Source: Meconema thalassinum
Lineage: Eukaryota; Arthropoda; Insecta; Orthoptera; Tettigoniidae
Reading direction: 5' to 3'
DNA length: 64,000 nt
Assembly (NCBI GenBank): GCA_946902985.2
Contig: OX336389.2
Coordinates: 1,009,453,441 to 1,009,517,440, forward strand
This document shows positions 22,340 through 33,735 of the stretch, one piece after another; position 1 is the stretch's first letter, and each line of letters opens with the position of its first letter. The notes beneath the pieces are model-generated. The model had not been told where the DNA came from and did no database searches. It worked only from the letters and a program-made list of their open reading frames with translations. The position numbers and the translations under genes were made by a program.

Positions 22340-22650
22340 CTGCTTTGTTTTGCGTGCTCAGCTGTTCACTTTCACTCGTTTAAGCTGGCCAGATTCTCTA
22401 CGTTTTCCTGCGTTGGTTGTCAATGACGTAAGTTCGTTATTTTTTCGGTTAAACAGCTCTTTTCCTATCTATGCTTTTCGTTTGTCCCAATTTCATTTGC
22501 CGTTTATTTAATTGCTTTTATTTTCTTAATGCTAGATTTATCTCCCCATTAGGTTTCTCCTAAGGCCCGTATGTCTACTAGAAGAAAATTTTGGATTTCC
22601 TAAACACAAGATGCTCAACTTTCCTTTCGTCTCCAATTCAAGAGGCTTTC

Positions 22651-22885
22651 TCCCCCTGTGGGTGGGGGGTTTAGAATACACCCACGGTATCCCCTGCCGG
22701 TCGTACGAGGCGACTAAAAGGGGCGACCTTGGCTATTCTTTTAGGTTTCCGGCTTGTCTTGCGAATTGGACCTCCCGTGGGTGGGAGGGATGGAATACAG
22801 TCACAGGTATACCCCGCCAGTCGTAGAAGGCGACGAAAAGGGTTTCTTGGCCCCGGTCCCCTTTACGGGTTTGACAGCCAGCTCT
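22651..22885 (+). promoter_or_regulatory. Two 5' monomers of the I LINE (probable internal promoter)
   Basis: The blocks at 22655-22735 and about 22775-22850 both contain 'gtgggtggg', 'gaatac', a 'ggtat.ccccgcc' or 'ggtatcccctgcc' core and 'gtcgta.gaggcgac.aaaagg'. Repeated 5' monomers often carry LINE promoters. That role here is inferred. Confidence 0.6.
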
Positions 22886-23284
22886 AAACGCCCCACTTTG
22901 TGCGATATAATTCTCATTAGGTTATATCGCACACCTTTTTCCGTTCATGTTTTTGAGATCTGGCACTCAAAATTATATGCGCGTGCTGTCAAGGGAAGGG
23001 CCACCTAAGTGTGCGACTACGCTCGAAAGCCTGTTCGGTCTGGCCACACCGACAGATGGGTGCGCCAAGTACCCTGCAGTAGTATCCGCCTGACAACGCA
23101 GGTCCCCGCACAGCTGCATGCCTGTGCTGGAAAACTCTCTAGTATATGCCAAGGGGTACATGCCTGTATGGCATGTCAAACATCGGACCCCCGGGCAATG
23201 CCTTCCAAGCTAGGCGGGCCTTGCCTTGGCTGGGTAGCGCCTACAGAGACAGCCCGTGATTGGAGTCGGTGGCATTCAGGGAGG

Positions 23285-24720
23285 ATGAAATGGCCATGGG
23301 ACAGAAAAGGAATATCTCCCACCAGGGTGGTCCGCCACCCAAGTCTAACTTTTGATTCCCTACAGAGATCAACCCCCTGGGAACAGTCTGTTCGTGAGAA
23401 TCAGGGTGCTAACACTCACAAGTTTCTGGTCGCAACCAGAACGGATGGGGGTGATTTCAAGATGGTAAAGTCTATTTTGTTTTCTCGCCACATAGAAGGG
23501 GTCTATGGTGAGCTTAAGAAGGTACAAAAGATGAGAAACGGTAGCTTGTTGCTCAAGACTAGGACTGGTGAGCAGGTTGAACAACTTCTGAAATGTGACC
23601 ACTTTGGCGATATCCCTGTCAAAGTGGAAAAGTACACGTCTCTGAATCTGGTCCGAGGAGTTATTTTCCACCGGGACCTGATTCTGAACACCGATGAGGA
23701 GCTCAAGGTGGATATGCAACACCGTCACGTGACTGATGTCCGGCGCATTACGCGCAAGGTCAATGGTCAAATCGTGGATACTGGTGCTTTCATTATTTCC
23801 TTTGAGCTTTCGGTGCTCCCGGAGAAAGTCAAGGTTACAAGTTACAGTTGTGACGTACGGCCTTATATCCCTCCACCAATGAGGTGTTATAAGTGCCAGA
23901 AGTTCGGGCGTATGTTATCCCGATGCTCAAGCCCTCAAATCTGCGGCACATGCGGTAAGGTACCCCACGAAGCGGAAGAGTGCACCACACCATATCAGTG
24001 CACTAATTGCCCTGGATTTCATTCTCCTCGGGACAGGAACTGCCCTGTCTTCCTGAGTGAGAAGAAAATCCAGGAGATCAAAACCCTGGATAGTCTCACC
24101 TACCAGGAGGCCCGCAAGAAGTACCATACCACGATTTCGCCTTCTCCAAAGATTGATTATAGAGCTATAATACCCAATTTGGTTCCGGCTACCTCATCTT
24201 TTGTCTCAGCTGTGAAACCTTCTAATGTACCAACGCCATCTACATCTGTATCTACACCCCAGAATCGGAAAGAGAGCCCGAAGGTGACTTCAACCCCACC
24301 TCCGGCCCCAAAGAAGGCTGCTCGGCCCGCACAGCAGGGGAGGAAGTTGAAGACTTACTCCCACCCAAACGGTCGGCGAAAGCCGCGCCGAAACCGGCGG
24401 AGGCGGCATCGTCGACCAGGGTCAGGAATTCGGCTTCTGACCCGTCTATAAATCTTAAAGAGGCGGGGAAGAAGGGGCCCCGCACTATGCATTCCCTTTC
24501 TCCAAAAAAGGGGAAGCCATCCGCCCCACCACCTGCGGATGCTTCTGCGCCTGGGGACGTTTCGGTCCCCAAATCTGCGCGCTCCCCACGGAGATCCCCC
24601 CGCCGCCGAACTGAGTCTAGGAAATCTTCCACCGAGTCGATTCACTCCATGCCCTCGCCTGAGGACATGGAGATTATAGTCGACGTAGTGGCTGATGATC
24701 CTCCAGAGTATAAGTTGTAG
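23285..24720 (+). pseudogene. I LINE ORF1: gag-like protein with three CCHC knuckles, frameshifted
   Basis: The frame is open from well upstream. I take the ATG at 23285 (MKWPWDRKG) as the likely start. A central RNA-binding-type region is followed by three zinc knuckles: CYKCQKFGRMLSRC, CGTCGKVPHEAEEC and CTNCPGFHSPRDRNC (about 23887-24050). A serine/proline-rich basic tail comes next. The frame is lost near 24350-24450, and the tail (PRRSPRRRTESRKSSTESIH) resumes in another frame to a stop at 24718-24720. The protein would package LINE RNA. ORF2 begins 40 bp later. Confidence 0.75.
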
Positions 24721-24760
24721 CTTGCTGCTCCAACTTATCCCTAGTTTATAAGTTCACACA

Positions 24761-27700
24761 ATGGCACAGTTACAGTGGAATTTTAACAGTTATGACAGGC
24801 ATTTGACAGAGCTCCGTCAGCTTATTGCACGATACGCAGCGAGTATAGTCTGCCTACAGGAAACAAACCTCAGACCTGATCACAGGACTGTTCTGAGAGG
24901 TTTCCGACTATACTCTAAAGAGCGACAAGACGTCGTCCGGGCTTCCGGGGGCGTTTGTACCTTCGTTCGCTCTGACTGCTATAGTGAGGAGTTTCCACTC
25001 GCCACTCCTCTGGAAGCTATTGCAGTTCGCGTGTCCTTGCCTTCTATGACAACTGTTTGTAACGTGTACCTTCCACCGAACCAGCCCCTTGATATTAATG
25101 ACGTCTTTGATCTTGTTGCTCAACTTCCAGTCCCTTTCCTACTCGTGGGTGATTTCAACTCTCATCACCCCCAATGGGGATCACCATCTTCCTGCCCCAG
25201 AGGAAGGGACGTGGAGGGCTTAATTCAAGGGTTGGATTTAACTCTATAAAATACAGGGGAAGCTACATATTTTAGCTTAGCACACGGCACGTACTCACAC
25301 ATTGACTTGAGTGTGTGTAGCCGTGCGCTGGTCCCCCTATTGGGTTGGTATGTACACGACGACCTCTGTGACAGTGACCATTTCCCGATCGTTCTTACAC
25401 TTCTGAACCAGACGCCCGTGGAGTTCCCCAGTCGTTGGGTGCTTAATCGGGCAAATTGGCCCTCGTTTCAAGAACGAGCTGTGTTCGTTGATCTTGGTTG
25501 CCGGAGCGTCAATGACGAGGTACAGCACATCACCGATGTGCTTCTTGCCGCTGCCGAAGAGTCCATTCCATCCTTTTCTGGGACTCCTCGTCGCAAACTC
25601 GTCCCTTGTTGGACAGAGGATATTGCAACGGCAATAAGAGACCGTCGTCGAGCTCATAAGCACTACCGTCGGCGTCCAACCACGGCCAATTTGGTGGCGT
25701 TTAAGAAATTTCGTGCCAAGGCACGGATTCTTATTCGCCAGAGTAAAAACAATCCTGGGAACGGTATGTGTCTTCTATTACGGCACATACCCCCTCCTCT
25801 CAAGTGTGGACTAGAGTACGACGCATTTCGGGAATTCAGACATCTTCTACTGTACCGGGAATTTCCATTGATAATGAATTGGTTACAGATCCTTATCGCG
25901 TTGCAAACCATCTCGCCTCGTATTTTGCGGATATATCCGGTTCCGATAACTATGACCCTGCCTTCGTGGCCCTGAAGCGCGAAACGAACGTTTCCAGCTT
26001 AGTTTTGCTTCCGCGCTTCGGAGGAGTACAACGTGCCCTTTACGGAGTGGGAACTCCGCGGAGCGCTGGCGCTCTGCAGGGACACGTCTCCCGGCCCGGA
26101 TAATATTCACAACCAGATGCTTAAGCACCTTAACGATGAGAGCATTCGTTATTTGCTCAGGGTGTTTAACCGAATCTGGTTGGAAGGTGTGTTTCCAGCG
26201 GAATGGCAGGAAGGTATCATTATACCTATCCTGAAGCCCGATAAGGATCCCAATTTGTCAGGGAGTTACAGACCTATTTGTCTCACTAACGGTCTGTGCA
26301 AGCTCTTTGAGAGGATGGTCAATCGGCGCCTGGTGTGGGTCCTGGAGAAACGGGGACTCCTGTCTGAATAACAGTGTGGTTTCAGGGCGTCTCTGTGTAC
26401 CAACGACCATCTGGTACGCCTGGAGACCGCCATACAGGACGCTTTTCTCCGGAGACAGCACCTAGTCGCTGTTTTCTTTGACCTCGAGAAGGCCTATGAC
26501 ACCACTTGGCATTACGGCATCCTCTCTACCCTGCATCAATGGAAATTCCGAGGTAACTTGCCGGTTTTTATTGCGAATTTTCTGTCCCTTCGCCTGTTCC
26601 GTGTCCGAATAGGGGGGACATATTCGCAATATCATATACAGGAAAACGGAGTCCCACAGGGATCGGTGCTTAGCGTAACATTATTTGCGATTGCCATAAA
26701 CGGTATAGTCGCTGCTGCTGGTCCAGCAGTGGTACCGTCGCTATATGTAGACGACTTCGCTCTACATTATAGTGCGCAAAATATGGCGGTCGCTGAACGA
26801 CAGCTACAACAAGCTATTCGGAGAGTGGAACGCTGGACACAAGAGCATGGCTTTCGATTCTCAACCGCTAAGTCCTCGGTTGTCCATTTCTGCCGAAAGC
26901 GCACTCTCCATCCTGATCCTGAGCTTTATCTGGGCAATGTAGCTTTGCCTGTTGTTGCTGCGTACCGGTTCCTTGGGCTCCTTTTCGATCAGAAATTGAC
27001 GTGGGAGCCACACGTGCGGTGTTTGAAAGCTGCCTGTGCTAAGAAACTCAACATGTTGCGGTATCTTGGCGGCACATCATGGGGGGCGGACCGCGCGGTG
27101 CTCCTACGCTTTTATAAGGCACTGATTTTATCTAGATTAGATTATGGCAGTGTAGCATATGGTTCGGCCCGTAAGTCAGTGCTTGTTAAACTGGACAGTG
27201 TCCACCACGGCGGTGTGAGGCTGGCGACGGGTGCCTTTCGGACGAGCCCAGTCGTCAGCTTGCTCGCCGAGGCTGGCGTACCTCCTTTACACCTGAGGCG
27301 CCAACAAGTACTGCTGACCTATGGTGCAACTATTCGACAGATGCCCCTTCATCCAAGCTATCCATGTTTGTTTTCCAATCCAAATCGCCGGCTGTATGAT
27401 GCGCTCGCCCGAGCCACTCGGCCGGCGGGGATTAGCTTGGATGACTTATACCGTCAGTTCCGATTTCCTTCTGTCTCCTGTATCGTCCGAGTACCTAGCA
27501 AGGCCCCTCCGTGGATGGTCTCTCGCCCTGATATTATCCTGGATCTGCACACCGGCCCCAAGTCGGACACTGACTCCTCCGTCCATCGGAGGCTGTTCCA
27601 GTCCTTGGTGAGCCGGTATCCGGGATCAGGGCTTCTATTCCCGGACGGTTCGAGGGTAAACGAGAAAGTAGGCTGTGCATTTGTGGTTGAGGATCGTCGG

Positions 27701-28436
27701 TTTTTCTTTTCTCTTCCCGAAGCCTGTGGCGTGTACACAGCGGAGCTCTATGCCATCTTAGAGGCTCTGCGGTACACGTTATCAGACGATCACCAGCACC
27801 TTCTTGTGTGCACTGACTCTCTGAGTGCGCTGCAAGCGATCGACGTGTGTTTCCCGAAGCACCCGTTGGTCCAGCGTGTGCACGACCTGCTCATCAGTTC
27901 GCGTAACGCTGGGGCCGGGGTGTCCTTTCTGTGGCTTCCTAGCCACATGGGTATTGCGGGAAACGAGCTTGCTGATCAGGCGGCGAGAGAGGCAGTCGCA
28001 CTGCCCTCGCTACCGTATAAGGTGCCTGCTAGTGATGTGCGCTCTCAGTTCCGGCATTCGATCCTGTCGCATTGGGAGGAAGCATGGCGTGCCACTCCTC
28101 CACCCAACAAACTGAGAGGCATCAAGGAGACAACGAAGGTGTGGAAATCTTCCTTCCGATCTCTCCGGAAGGAAGCTGTGGTACTCTGTCGACTCCGGAT
28201 CGGCCATGGGATTGCTACGCACTCCCACTTGCTGAAGAGAGAAGATCCCCCTATGTGTCCTTGCGGCGCCCACCTAACCGTGGCACACCTTCTCTTGGGA
28301 GTGTGTGGATCTGGCCGATCTGCGCAGGACTCTTAAACTGCCTAATACCCTCTCCCTTATTCTCCGTGATGACGGGCCGTCAGCTGACCTCGTCATACGG
28401 TTCATGAGGGAGAGTGGTTACTTTTTTAAGTATTAA
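24761..28436 (+). pseudogene. I LINE ORF2: endonuclease, reverse transcriptase, RNase H; broken
   Basis: The product starts MAQLQWNFNSYDRHLTELRQ. Endonuclease blocks: 'SIVCLQETNL', 'PFLLVGDFNSHHPQWG', 'CDSDHFPIVL'. RT blocks: 'SYRPICLTNGLCKLFERMVN', 'VFFDLEKAYDTTW', 'NGVPQGSVLSVTLFAIAING', with the catalytic YVDD at about 26746. RNase H blocks: 'LLFPDGSRVNEKVGCAFVV' (FTDGS normally, here FPDGS), 'YTAELYAILEAL', 'VCTDSLSALQAI', 'WLPSHMGIAGNELADQAAR'. A C-terminal Cys/His motif follows. Lesions are a TAA at 25247-25249, a frameshift near 25755, a frameshift near 26010, a TAA near 26369 and a frameshift near 28300. The natural stop is at 28434-28436. Confidence 0.88.
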
Positions 28437-29183
28437 TGTGTAGTTACGACTTTTAATTCAGGTTAAATCTGTTTTATGTTTTTTATTGTGTTTATCTATT
28501 TTATTGTTCACTATGCATTATTTGTTTTATCCTTTTTTACCATCCGCCTTTTATTCTTTTTATTCAAATAAGGCATAATTTTTGGGGCTCACTGTCTGTT
28601 TTATAAACACCCTTTTCGTTTCACCCATGGCAGTGAGTTGTTTTTATCTACATCCTTTCATTTCACGCCATTTCATTTCATTAGGGGCAGATAACCTCGA
28701 TGTTAGGCCCCTTAAAACAACAATTATCATCATCATCATCATCATCATCAAGAGGCTTTCATCAAGCTTGGCCGATTTGACTTTTATGCATGGTGATGTA
28801 TTGTTCTTTCTACCAACGATCCTTCGTATGAAGTCAACAAAGTCTTAATATGACTATGAGTTTTTTAACTCTTTCTATGGGTCGAATTCCCTTGATTTTC
28901 GGACACGGAATCCTGCTATTATATTTTATCAAAACTCTAAGATTATTACAAGAGTCATATAAATTGCACTTTAAGTTTGCATTTTAACATACTATTTTTA
29001 ATGTGTTTTTCCATTTGTTTGTAATATTCGTAAGGTTTTCTTAGGACAAGTTTTACTCAATGTATTTGTACCATAACTGTCCTCATGATTTTTATGTCTC
29101 ATTTTCATCAAGTTTTCTCAATTTAGTTTTAACCTTTTTAATGTTATTCCAAGATTGTACTGACAATATGTTTATGTGTATGG

Positions 29184-29217
29184 CTGATGAAGGGGCCATT
29201 ATGGAAGGCTTCAAAAC
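29184..29217 (+). ncRNA. Hammerhead-like core in PLE copy 2, mutated
   Basis: CTGATGA and the GGGGCC/GGCTTC stem are kept, but the second box reads AAAAC where copy 1 has GAAAC. If the motif is a ribozyme, this copy has lost a core base. Confidence 0.45.
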
Positions 29218-29310
29218 ATGTACCAAATGGGTATAATATAGCCCCTTGACTGTGAAAAGTTGTGTATTGATCAGGCGGAATTCCTGTCCCTTTAATATTT
29301 TGACTTTTAA

Positions 29311-29935
29311 TCAATACAGAACCAGGATTGATTCTACGACCACTAGAGTGATGCGCATGGTGCCTATAGCCATCCTTAGTATGTCGAATAGCATTCAGAT
29401 CACCACAGATAAGTAGATTGTCATCTGGGCAAGACGAGATATTGCCTTGAAACTCTTCCAAAAGCTGCTCTTTCCCAGAGCCATCACAACCAGTTTGCGG
29501 TTCATAGACACTGAAGATTCATAGCCAGTGGGATGAAGTAACAATAACAATGGACATGCTGCAGCCTGAACAGCAATAGACCTCAGTAACTTGATTTCTC
29601 AGTTTGGCACAAACGATGGTGGCAATACCATTTCGACCGATTGTACCAGGGTAGATGAATTTACATCCATCTCCAATATCGTGAGATTTCTGACCTTACC
29701 ATCGCCTGGCTTGCACAAAGGCAATGTCTATTTTTCAGCATTTAAAGATATCAGCAAGTTTATAGCTGCGTCCAAGGTGAATTCTAATGTTGAGCATGGC
29801 TATACATAATGAAGCTTCTTTATTGCCTTGGGCTGACTTCTTTAACTTATTCCGCCCTCGAATCAGTAACCTTCGTCCATCTATCATGACAATTGGGCAA
29901 GGTCATCAAGTGACACTTCTGTGGAACACCCCAGC
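29311..29935 (-). pseudogene. Old RTE-type endonuclease remnant
   Basis: On the minus strand, with stops and shifts, the order is 'AMLNIRIHLGRSYKLADIFK', 'KIDIAFVQARRW', 'IGDGCKFIYPGTIGRNGIAT', 'VYEPQTGCDG', 'NLLICGDLNAIRHTKDGYRH' and 'HAHHSSGRRINPGSVLI'. These are recognisable blocks of an RTE endonuclease, including the GDLN metal site. The RT part is not adjacent. PLE copy 2 ends at its left edge, so the PLE may have inserted into this element. Confidence 0.75.
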
Positions 29936-30009
29936 ATTGTTTTGACACCAATAACATTTGCATGATCCATTAATTGCTACAAAGAATGAACCACATCGGC
30001 CTCTCTCTC

Positions 30010-32225
30010 CAGCCTGACATTAAGCATATTAGAACCTCTTCTTCTTCATTTCCCGTTTCCAGTTCCCTGGGTCGGGTTGCGAATCAAGGACCTCCACAGT
30101 TGTCTATCCCTCCACCATTCATTTCCTTCTTTCAATATTTCTTTTTCTTTTACTCCTCTTTTCTCTATGCTTTCCTTCACCGTATCTATCCACCTCTTTC
30201 TGGGCCTTCCTCATGGTCTTCTTCCTGGTATTTTCTCCATAAATATTCTTTTTGGTACTCTATATTCCTCCATTCCTATCATATGTCCGTATCACTTAGC
30301 TTACTGATTTCTATCTTGTCTTGCAGTTTTGGGAACCCAGTTCTCTCCCTAATGTCCACATTCCTGATTTTATCCCTCCGTGTCTTCCCAATTATTCCTC
30401 TAAGGAAATTCATATCGGCTGCTTGGATCCGGCTTTCATCGGGTTTTGTTGTGGTCCATGTACCTGCTGCATATGTCAAAATTGGTGTGTAATACATTGA
30501 GAATAGAACTTTCTTGCATTTCTCTGGGACTTCCTGGTTCCATACTAAACCTCTCACACACTGGTAAAACCCATTAGCTTGTTGGATTCTCTTTCCAATT
30601 TCTTCATTTATTGTACCATCTTCTGTGAGTATGCTCCCCAAGCTTTTTACCATTTCCAATGGATTTCCATTGACTTCAGTATTCTGTCTTCCTTCTCTCT
30701 TGTTTCTTATCATCACTACAGTCTTACTCTTCTCCACACTTATTTTCATTCCATAATTCTCTATCTCTTGATTCCATACAGTAACTTGTTCTTGCACTTC
30801 TATTTCATTTTCTTCCCATATTACTATGTCATCTGCAAAGAGTAAGGCCTTAGTCTCCCTGCTTCCCATTCTTTGTCTCAAACTCTTGTGGATTTCATCC
30901 GTGACAGTTATAAACAGCATAGAGGATAACACACTTCCTTGTCGGAGTCCTGTTTCAACATTGAACCAGTTTGTTTGTCCTAGCTTGGTCTTCACACTAC
31001 TTAAACACTTTTCATACATGGCTTTGATCATTTGTATTTCTGCTCTGCCTACCCTGGTTTATATCAATGCGTCCCAGACCAATCTTCATGGTACACTGTC
31101 GTATGCCTTCTCAATATCTAGAAATGTCATCATCAGATCCTTTTTGAACTCCCATCTTTTCTCCATTATGTTTCTTAGAGCAAAGATTAGATCGAAGGTT
31201 GATCTATCTCTTCGGAATCCATGTTGTTCTTCCTCCATTTCTGCCTCAACTTTCATCCTCACTCTTTTCTCTAATATCCTCTCAAAGATCTTTGCAACAT
31301 GGGAAATAAGTGTGATTCACCGATAATTTTTACATTCTTTCTTATCACCCTTCTTAAATACTGGAATTATCAGACCCTTCCTCCAATCTTCTGGTACTTG
31401 TTCCTCCTTCCATATCACACGAAATAGTCTATACAACCAATGTAACCCTACTGGTCCAGTTGCCTTTATCATCTCCATAGTCACTTCATCCACTCCTGGT
31501 GCTTTACCATTCTTCATCTTCCTTAGGGCTTCTTCTATTTCCAACATTGCTATGTCTTCATTTCGGTTTTCTTCCACCTCTTCTTCTTCTTTATGTTCTT
31601 CCTCTTCAGCCAGTTCCTTGAATTTGAGGTTAAGTAATTTAGCGAAATACTCTTCCTATCGCTGAAGTATATCCTCTCTTTGTGTCAAAATGTGTCCACT
31701 GTCCCGTCTTCACAAATTTTGTTTCTTCTTTATTTCTCACTTTGTTTCTAACAAATCCATACAGAAGTTTCTTACTTCCTTTAACATCTACCTGTAGGGT
31801 TTTTGTGAAGCTTTCCCATCACTTCCATTTTTCTTCCTGTATGATTTTCTGGCATGTTTTCTTTGCTTCATGATATTTTCCGTTACTCTCCGAGTTTCTG
31901 CCTCTGATCCAGCTCCTCCAAGCCTTTTGTTATTCCTTCATTGCATCCTTTACTGTGTCATTCCACCAGGGTGTTTTCTTTTCCTTCTTTTTCCCTGAAA
32001 CTCTACCACATGCATCCTCTGCACATTTTACCATTCCTTCTTTGAACTTAGTCCATTCTTCTTCTACACTGCCAACCTCTCCTTTGGGAATTTGTTTTTT
32101 CACCTCATCTTGGAACTTTTCCTGCACCTCCTTTTCCTTTATTTTCCATACCTTTATTTTTCTTTCTCTTGTCTCTTTGAACCTAACTATTTTACCAAGT
32201 CTTAATTTAGCCACTACAATTTTCT
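30010..32225 (-). mobile_element. RTE-like LINE fragment B (linker, RT, C-terminus)
   Basis: The minus-strand order from high to low coordinates is a linker (32214-31930), RT blocks (31577-31317 and 31031-30279) and a C-terminal 'GRPRKRWIDTVKESIEKRG' region (about 30230-30040) ending in 'gaagaagaaga'. The linker closely parallels fragment A ('IKVWKIKEKEVQEKF', 'TPWWNDTVKDAM'), so the two belong to related families. The endonuclease is missing, either by 5' truncation or by internal deletion against leader-like repeats at 32229-32450. Confidence 0.78.
30279..31577 (-). pseudogene. RTE-like reverse transcriptase, broken
   Basis: 31577-31317 encodes 'MKNGKAPGVDEVTMEMIKAT' and 'DWRKGLIIPVFKKGDKKECK'. 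A gap with shifted frames follows, then 31031-30279 with 'VETGLRQGSVLSSMLFITVT', the catalytic 'LLFADDIVIWEE', 'GMKISVEKSKTVVM' and 'YYTPILTYAAGTWTTTK'. The frame is lost at 30279, where 'KLS' and then 'YGHMIGMEEYRVPKRI' would continue in another frame. The FADD active site is intact, but the protein is fragmented. Confidence 0.82.
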
Positions 32226-32228
32226 ATG

Positions 32229-32450
32229 GCCAGCATATATTTAGGCTGCTCCTAACATGGAGAAAGATGCCTTTTGTAGCTGCTATACAAAAAATCGGAT
32301 ACTACCTAGAACTGAAATATCTCCTTAACTTATGACAGCATGTATTTAGGCTGCTCCTAACATGGAGAAAGATGCCTTTTGTAGCTGCTACACATAAAAA
32401 CTGATACTACCTAGAACTGAAATATCTCCTTAACTTATGACTAACACCTT
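32229..32450 (+). repeat. Tandem duplication, two units of about 107 bp
   Basis: Both units contain 'atttaggctgctcctaacat', 'ggagaaagatgccttttgta' and 'gatactacctagaactgaaa'. The block resembles the leader of RTE fragment A (about 3637-3690), so this is probably RTE leader sequence. Confidence 0.8.
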
Positions 32451-32865
32451 TTATGCAGATTTAGTCAGGGGTAAGGGCCGTCACTTCCACCATCTTCACA
32501 ATACCAAGCAATGTAGATACCGTTGGGATACAGATGTGATATCAGCCCAAATATAGCACTGAGTTGCCTTGCCTGCCATCCATGCTGATCTCCTCCACCA
32601 TAAAGACCATCGAGTGCCATTACACTAAGCTTGGGGCCTTCCATATTTTTGTCCCCTGGAGAGAGGGTGGAGATCTATTACAATGACCTCTTAAGGTCAT
32701 CCGCCTGTCACCGTTGAATGCCAACTGTGACATAATACTGCGTTTCTAACCCATCTCCAGCATCTATATTAGAGGTTTTCCTTCTCCGTGATAATGTCTA
32801 CATCCTATACAAAGACAAAAATTATAATAATCATGCTAATAATAATAATTTGGGATGAGAAATAC
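32451..32865. other. Unclassified repeat-like sequence
   Basis: No coding potential was seen. It may continue the RTE leader, but I could not match it to anything else in the window with confidence. Exon 2 of the ZAD gene follows. Confidence 0.35.
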
Positions 32866-33027
32866 CTCAGAAGGCTTGCAATCATTGGCTTCTTCTTGGT
32901 CAAGTTCATATAACTGCCGTATCTTCCTGTCACCACTTATGCATGCCATTGAAAGATCATGCCAGGCTATCAATGTTGAGGCACAGTGGTAACATATCTG
33001 CTTTGGAAGATCGTCATCTTCACACAC
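32866..33027 (-). CDS. ZAD zinc finger gene, second exon
   Basis: This is a 162-bp exon of 54 codons, between the acceptor TTTGATTTCAG and the donor GTATTTCT, with phase 0 on both sides. It opens VCEDDDLPKQICYHCASTL, which carries the second CxxC pair of the ZAD and the typical 'P..IC..C...L' block, followed by a helical stretch (IAWHDLSMACISGDRKIRQL). It ends in an acidic linker, ELDQEEANDCKPSE. Joined to exon 1 it completes the four-cysteine zinc site. It lies between RTE-like repeats and an old LINE, with no similarity to either. Confidence 0.8.
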
Positions 33028-33735
33028 CTGAAATCAAATAAATTCAGTGTTTTAATGCTAAGTCTTCATAATAGCTATCAATCAAATTTTTAATATTTGC
33101 ACATTGAGTCCTCTTGTTCCAAAAGCAAGGTCAAATTGGTAGTTTGTATGATTTGTTTAAGTCATTACATATTGGGGTCAAACTAGTACGATTTTCTGTA
33201 AATGGTATTTCCTATTTCCTTTTATACAGCTCTAAAGGATGAAGAGAGGACCTGGTAGACACTATTTTGAATAGAAACCCATGTTTAGCAATGCAATGTC
33301 TCTGTGATGCAAAGATAACAAGTGCAACTTCTGTGTTTCAATCTCTCATAGCACCAACAGGAGTAGTTTGATGTGACAATCTCCAACCTACAGGTAAGTG
33401 TATAGGCTACAACACACCTGTATTGCACATTGTGGTACACATGCTCAAATATACCTGGTGGTTACTGAATAGCTTGAGTAAGCAGATCATCCTCAGATGC
33501 TACAAGGGTATCATGAAAAAAACTTTCCATGTTACCCTACAGAAGAGAATCAAGAGGCATGGAGGCCTATCCACCCAAATGTCCAGTTGAGATGGCATGC
33601 AAAGTGTGCCAGTTCACTATGGAGTTGAAACAACATTATTCATGAATGTTCAGTGGAATATCTTCCAAGAATTTCATTGTTACCTCTTACAGGAAGGTAA
33701 AGAACCTGCCATCTCTTAGGTGAGGAAAAATTGTA
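33028..33735. other. Intron 1 of the ZAD gene, unclassified part
   Basis: No gene or repeat family was recognised. Confidence 0.4.

Larger units (their letters stand above)
22651..28747 (+). mobile_element. I-clade LINE, full length, 6.1 kb
   Basis: A 13-bp duplication, tcaagaggctttc (22638-22650 and 28748-28760), flanks the insert. The PLE sequence on both sides rejoins to match PLE copy 1 at about 10890. The element has a 5' region with two related monomers, ORF1 with CCHC knuckles, ORF2 with endonuclease, RT and RNase H, and a 3' UTR ending 'gataacctcgatgttaggcc', then (ATC)n. RNase H plus three zinc knuckles fits the I group. ORF2 carries two stops and about three frameshifts, so this copy is inactive. 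Confidence 0.88.
12183..29303 (+). mobile_element. Penelope-like element copy 2 (plus), split by P element and I LINE
   Basis: The PLE sequence is at 12183-12335, 22340-22650 and 28761-29303. It starts at the codons for the end of the GIY-YIG protein ('aacaaaggttataataaacc') and continues as the 3' region, which matches copy 1 in inverse orientation. At 29184-29217 it carries the hammerhead-like core with its GAAAC box changed to AAAAC. Only the C-terminal tip of the protein is present. The right end abuts RTE sequence near 29304-29311. Confidence 0.75.
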
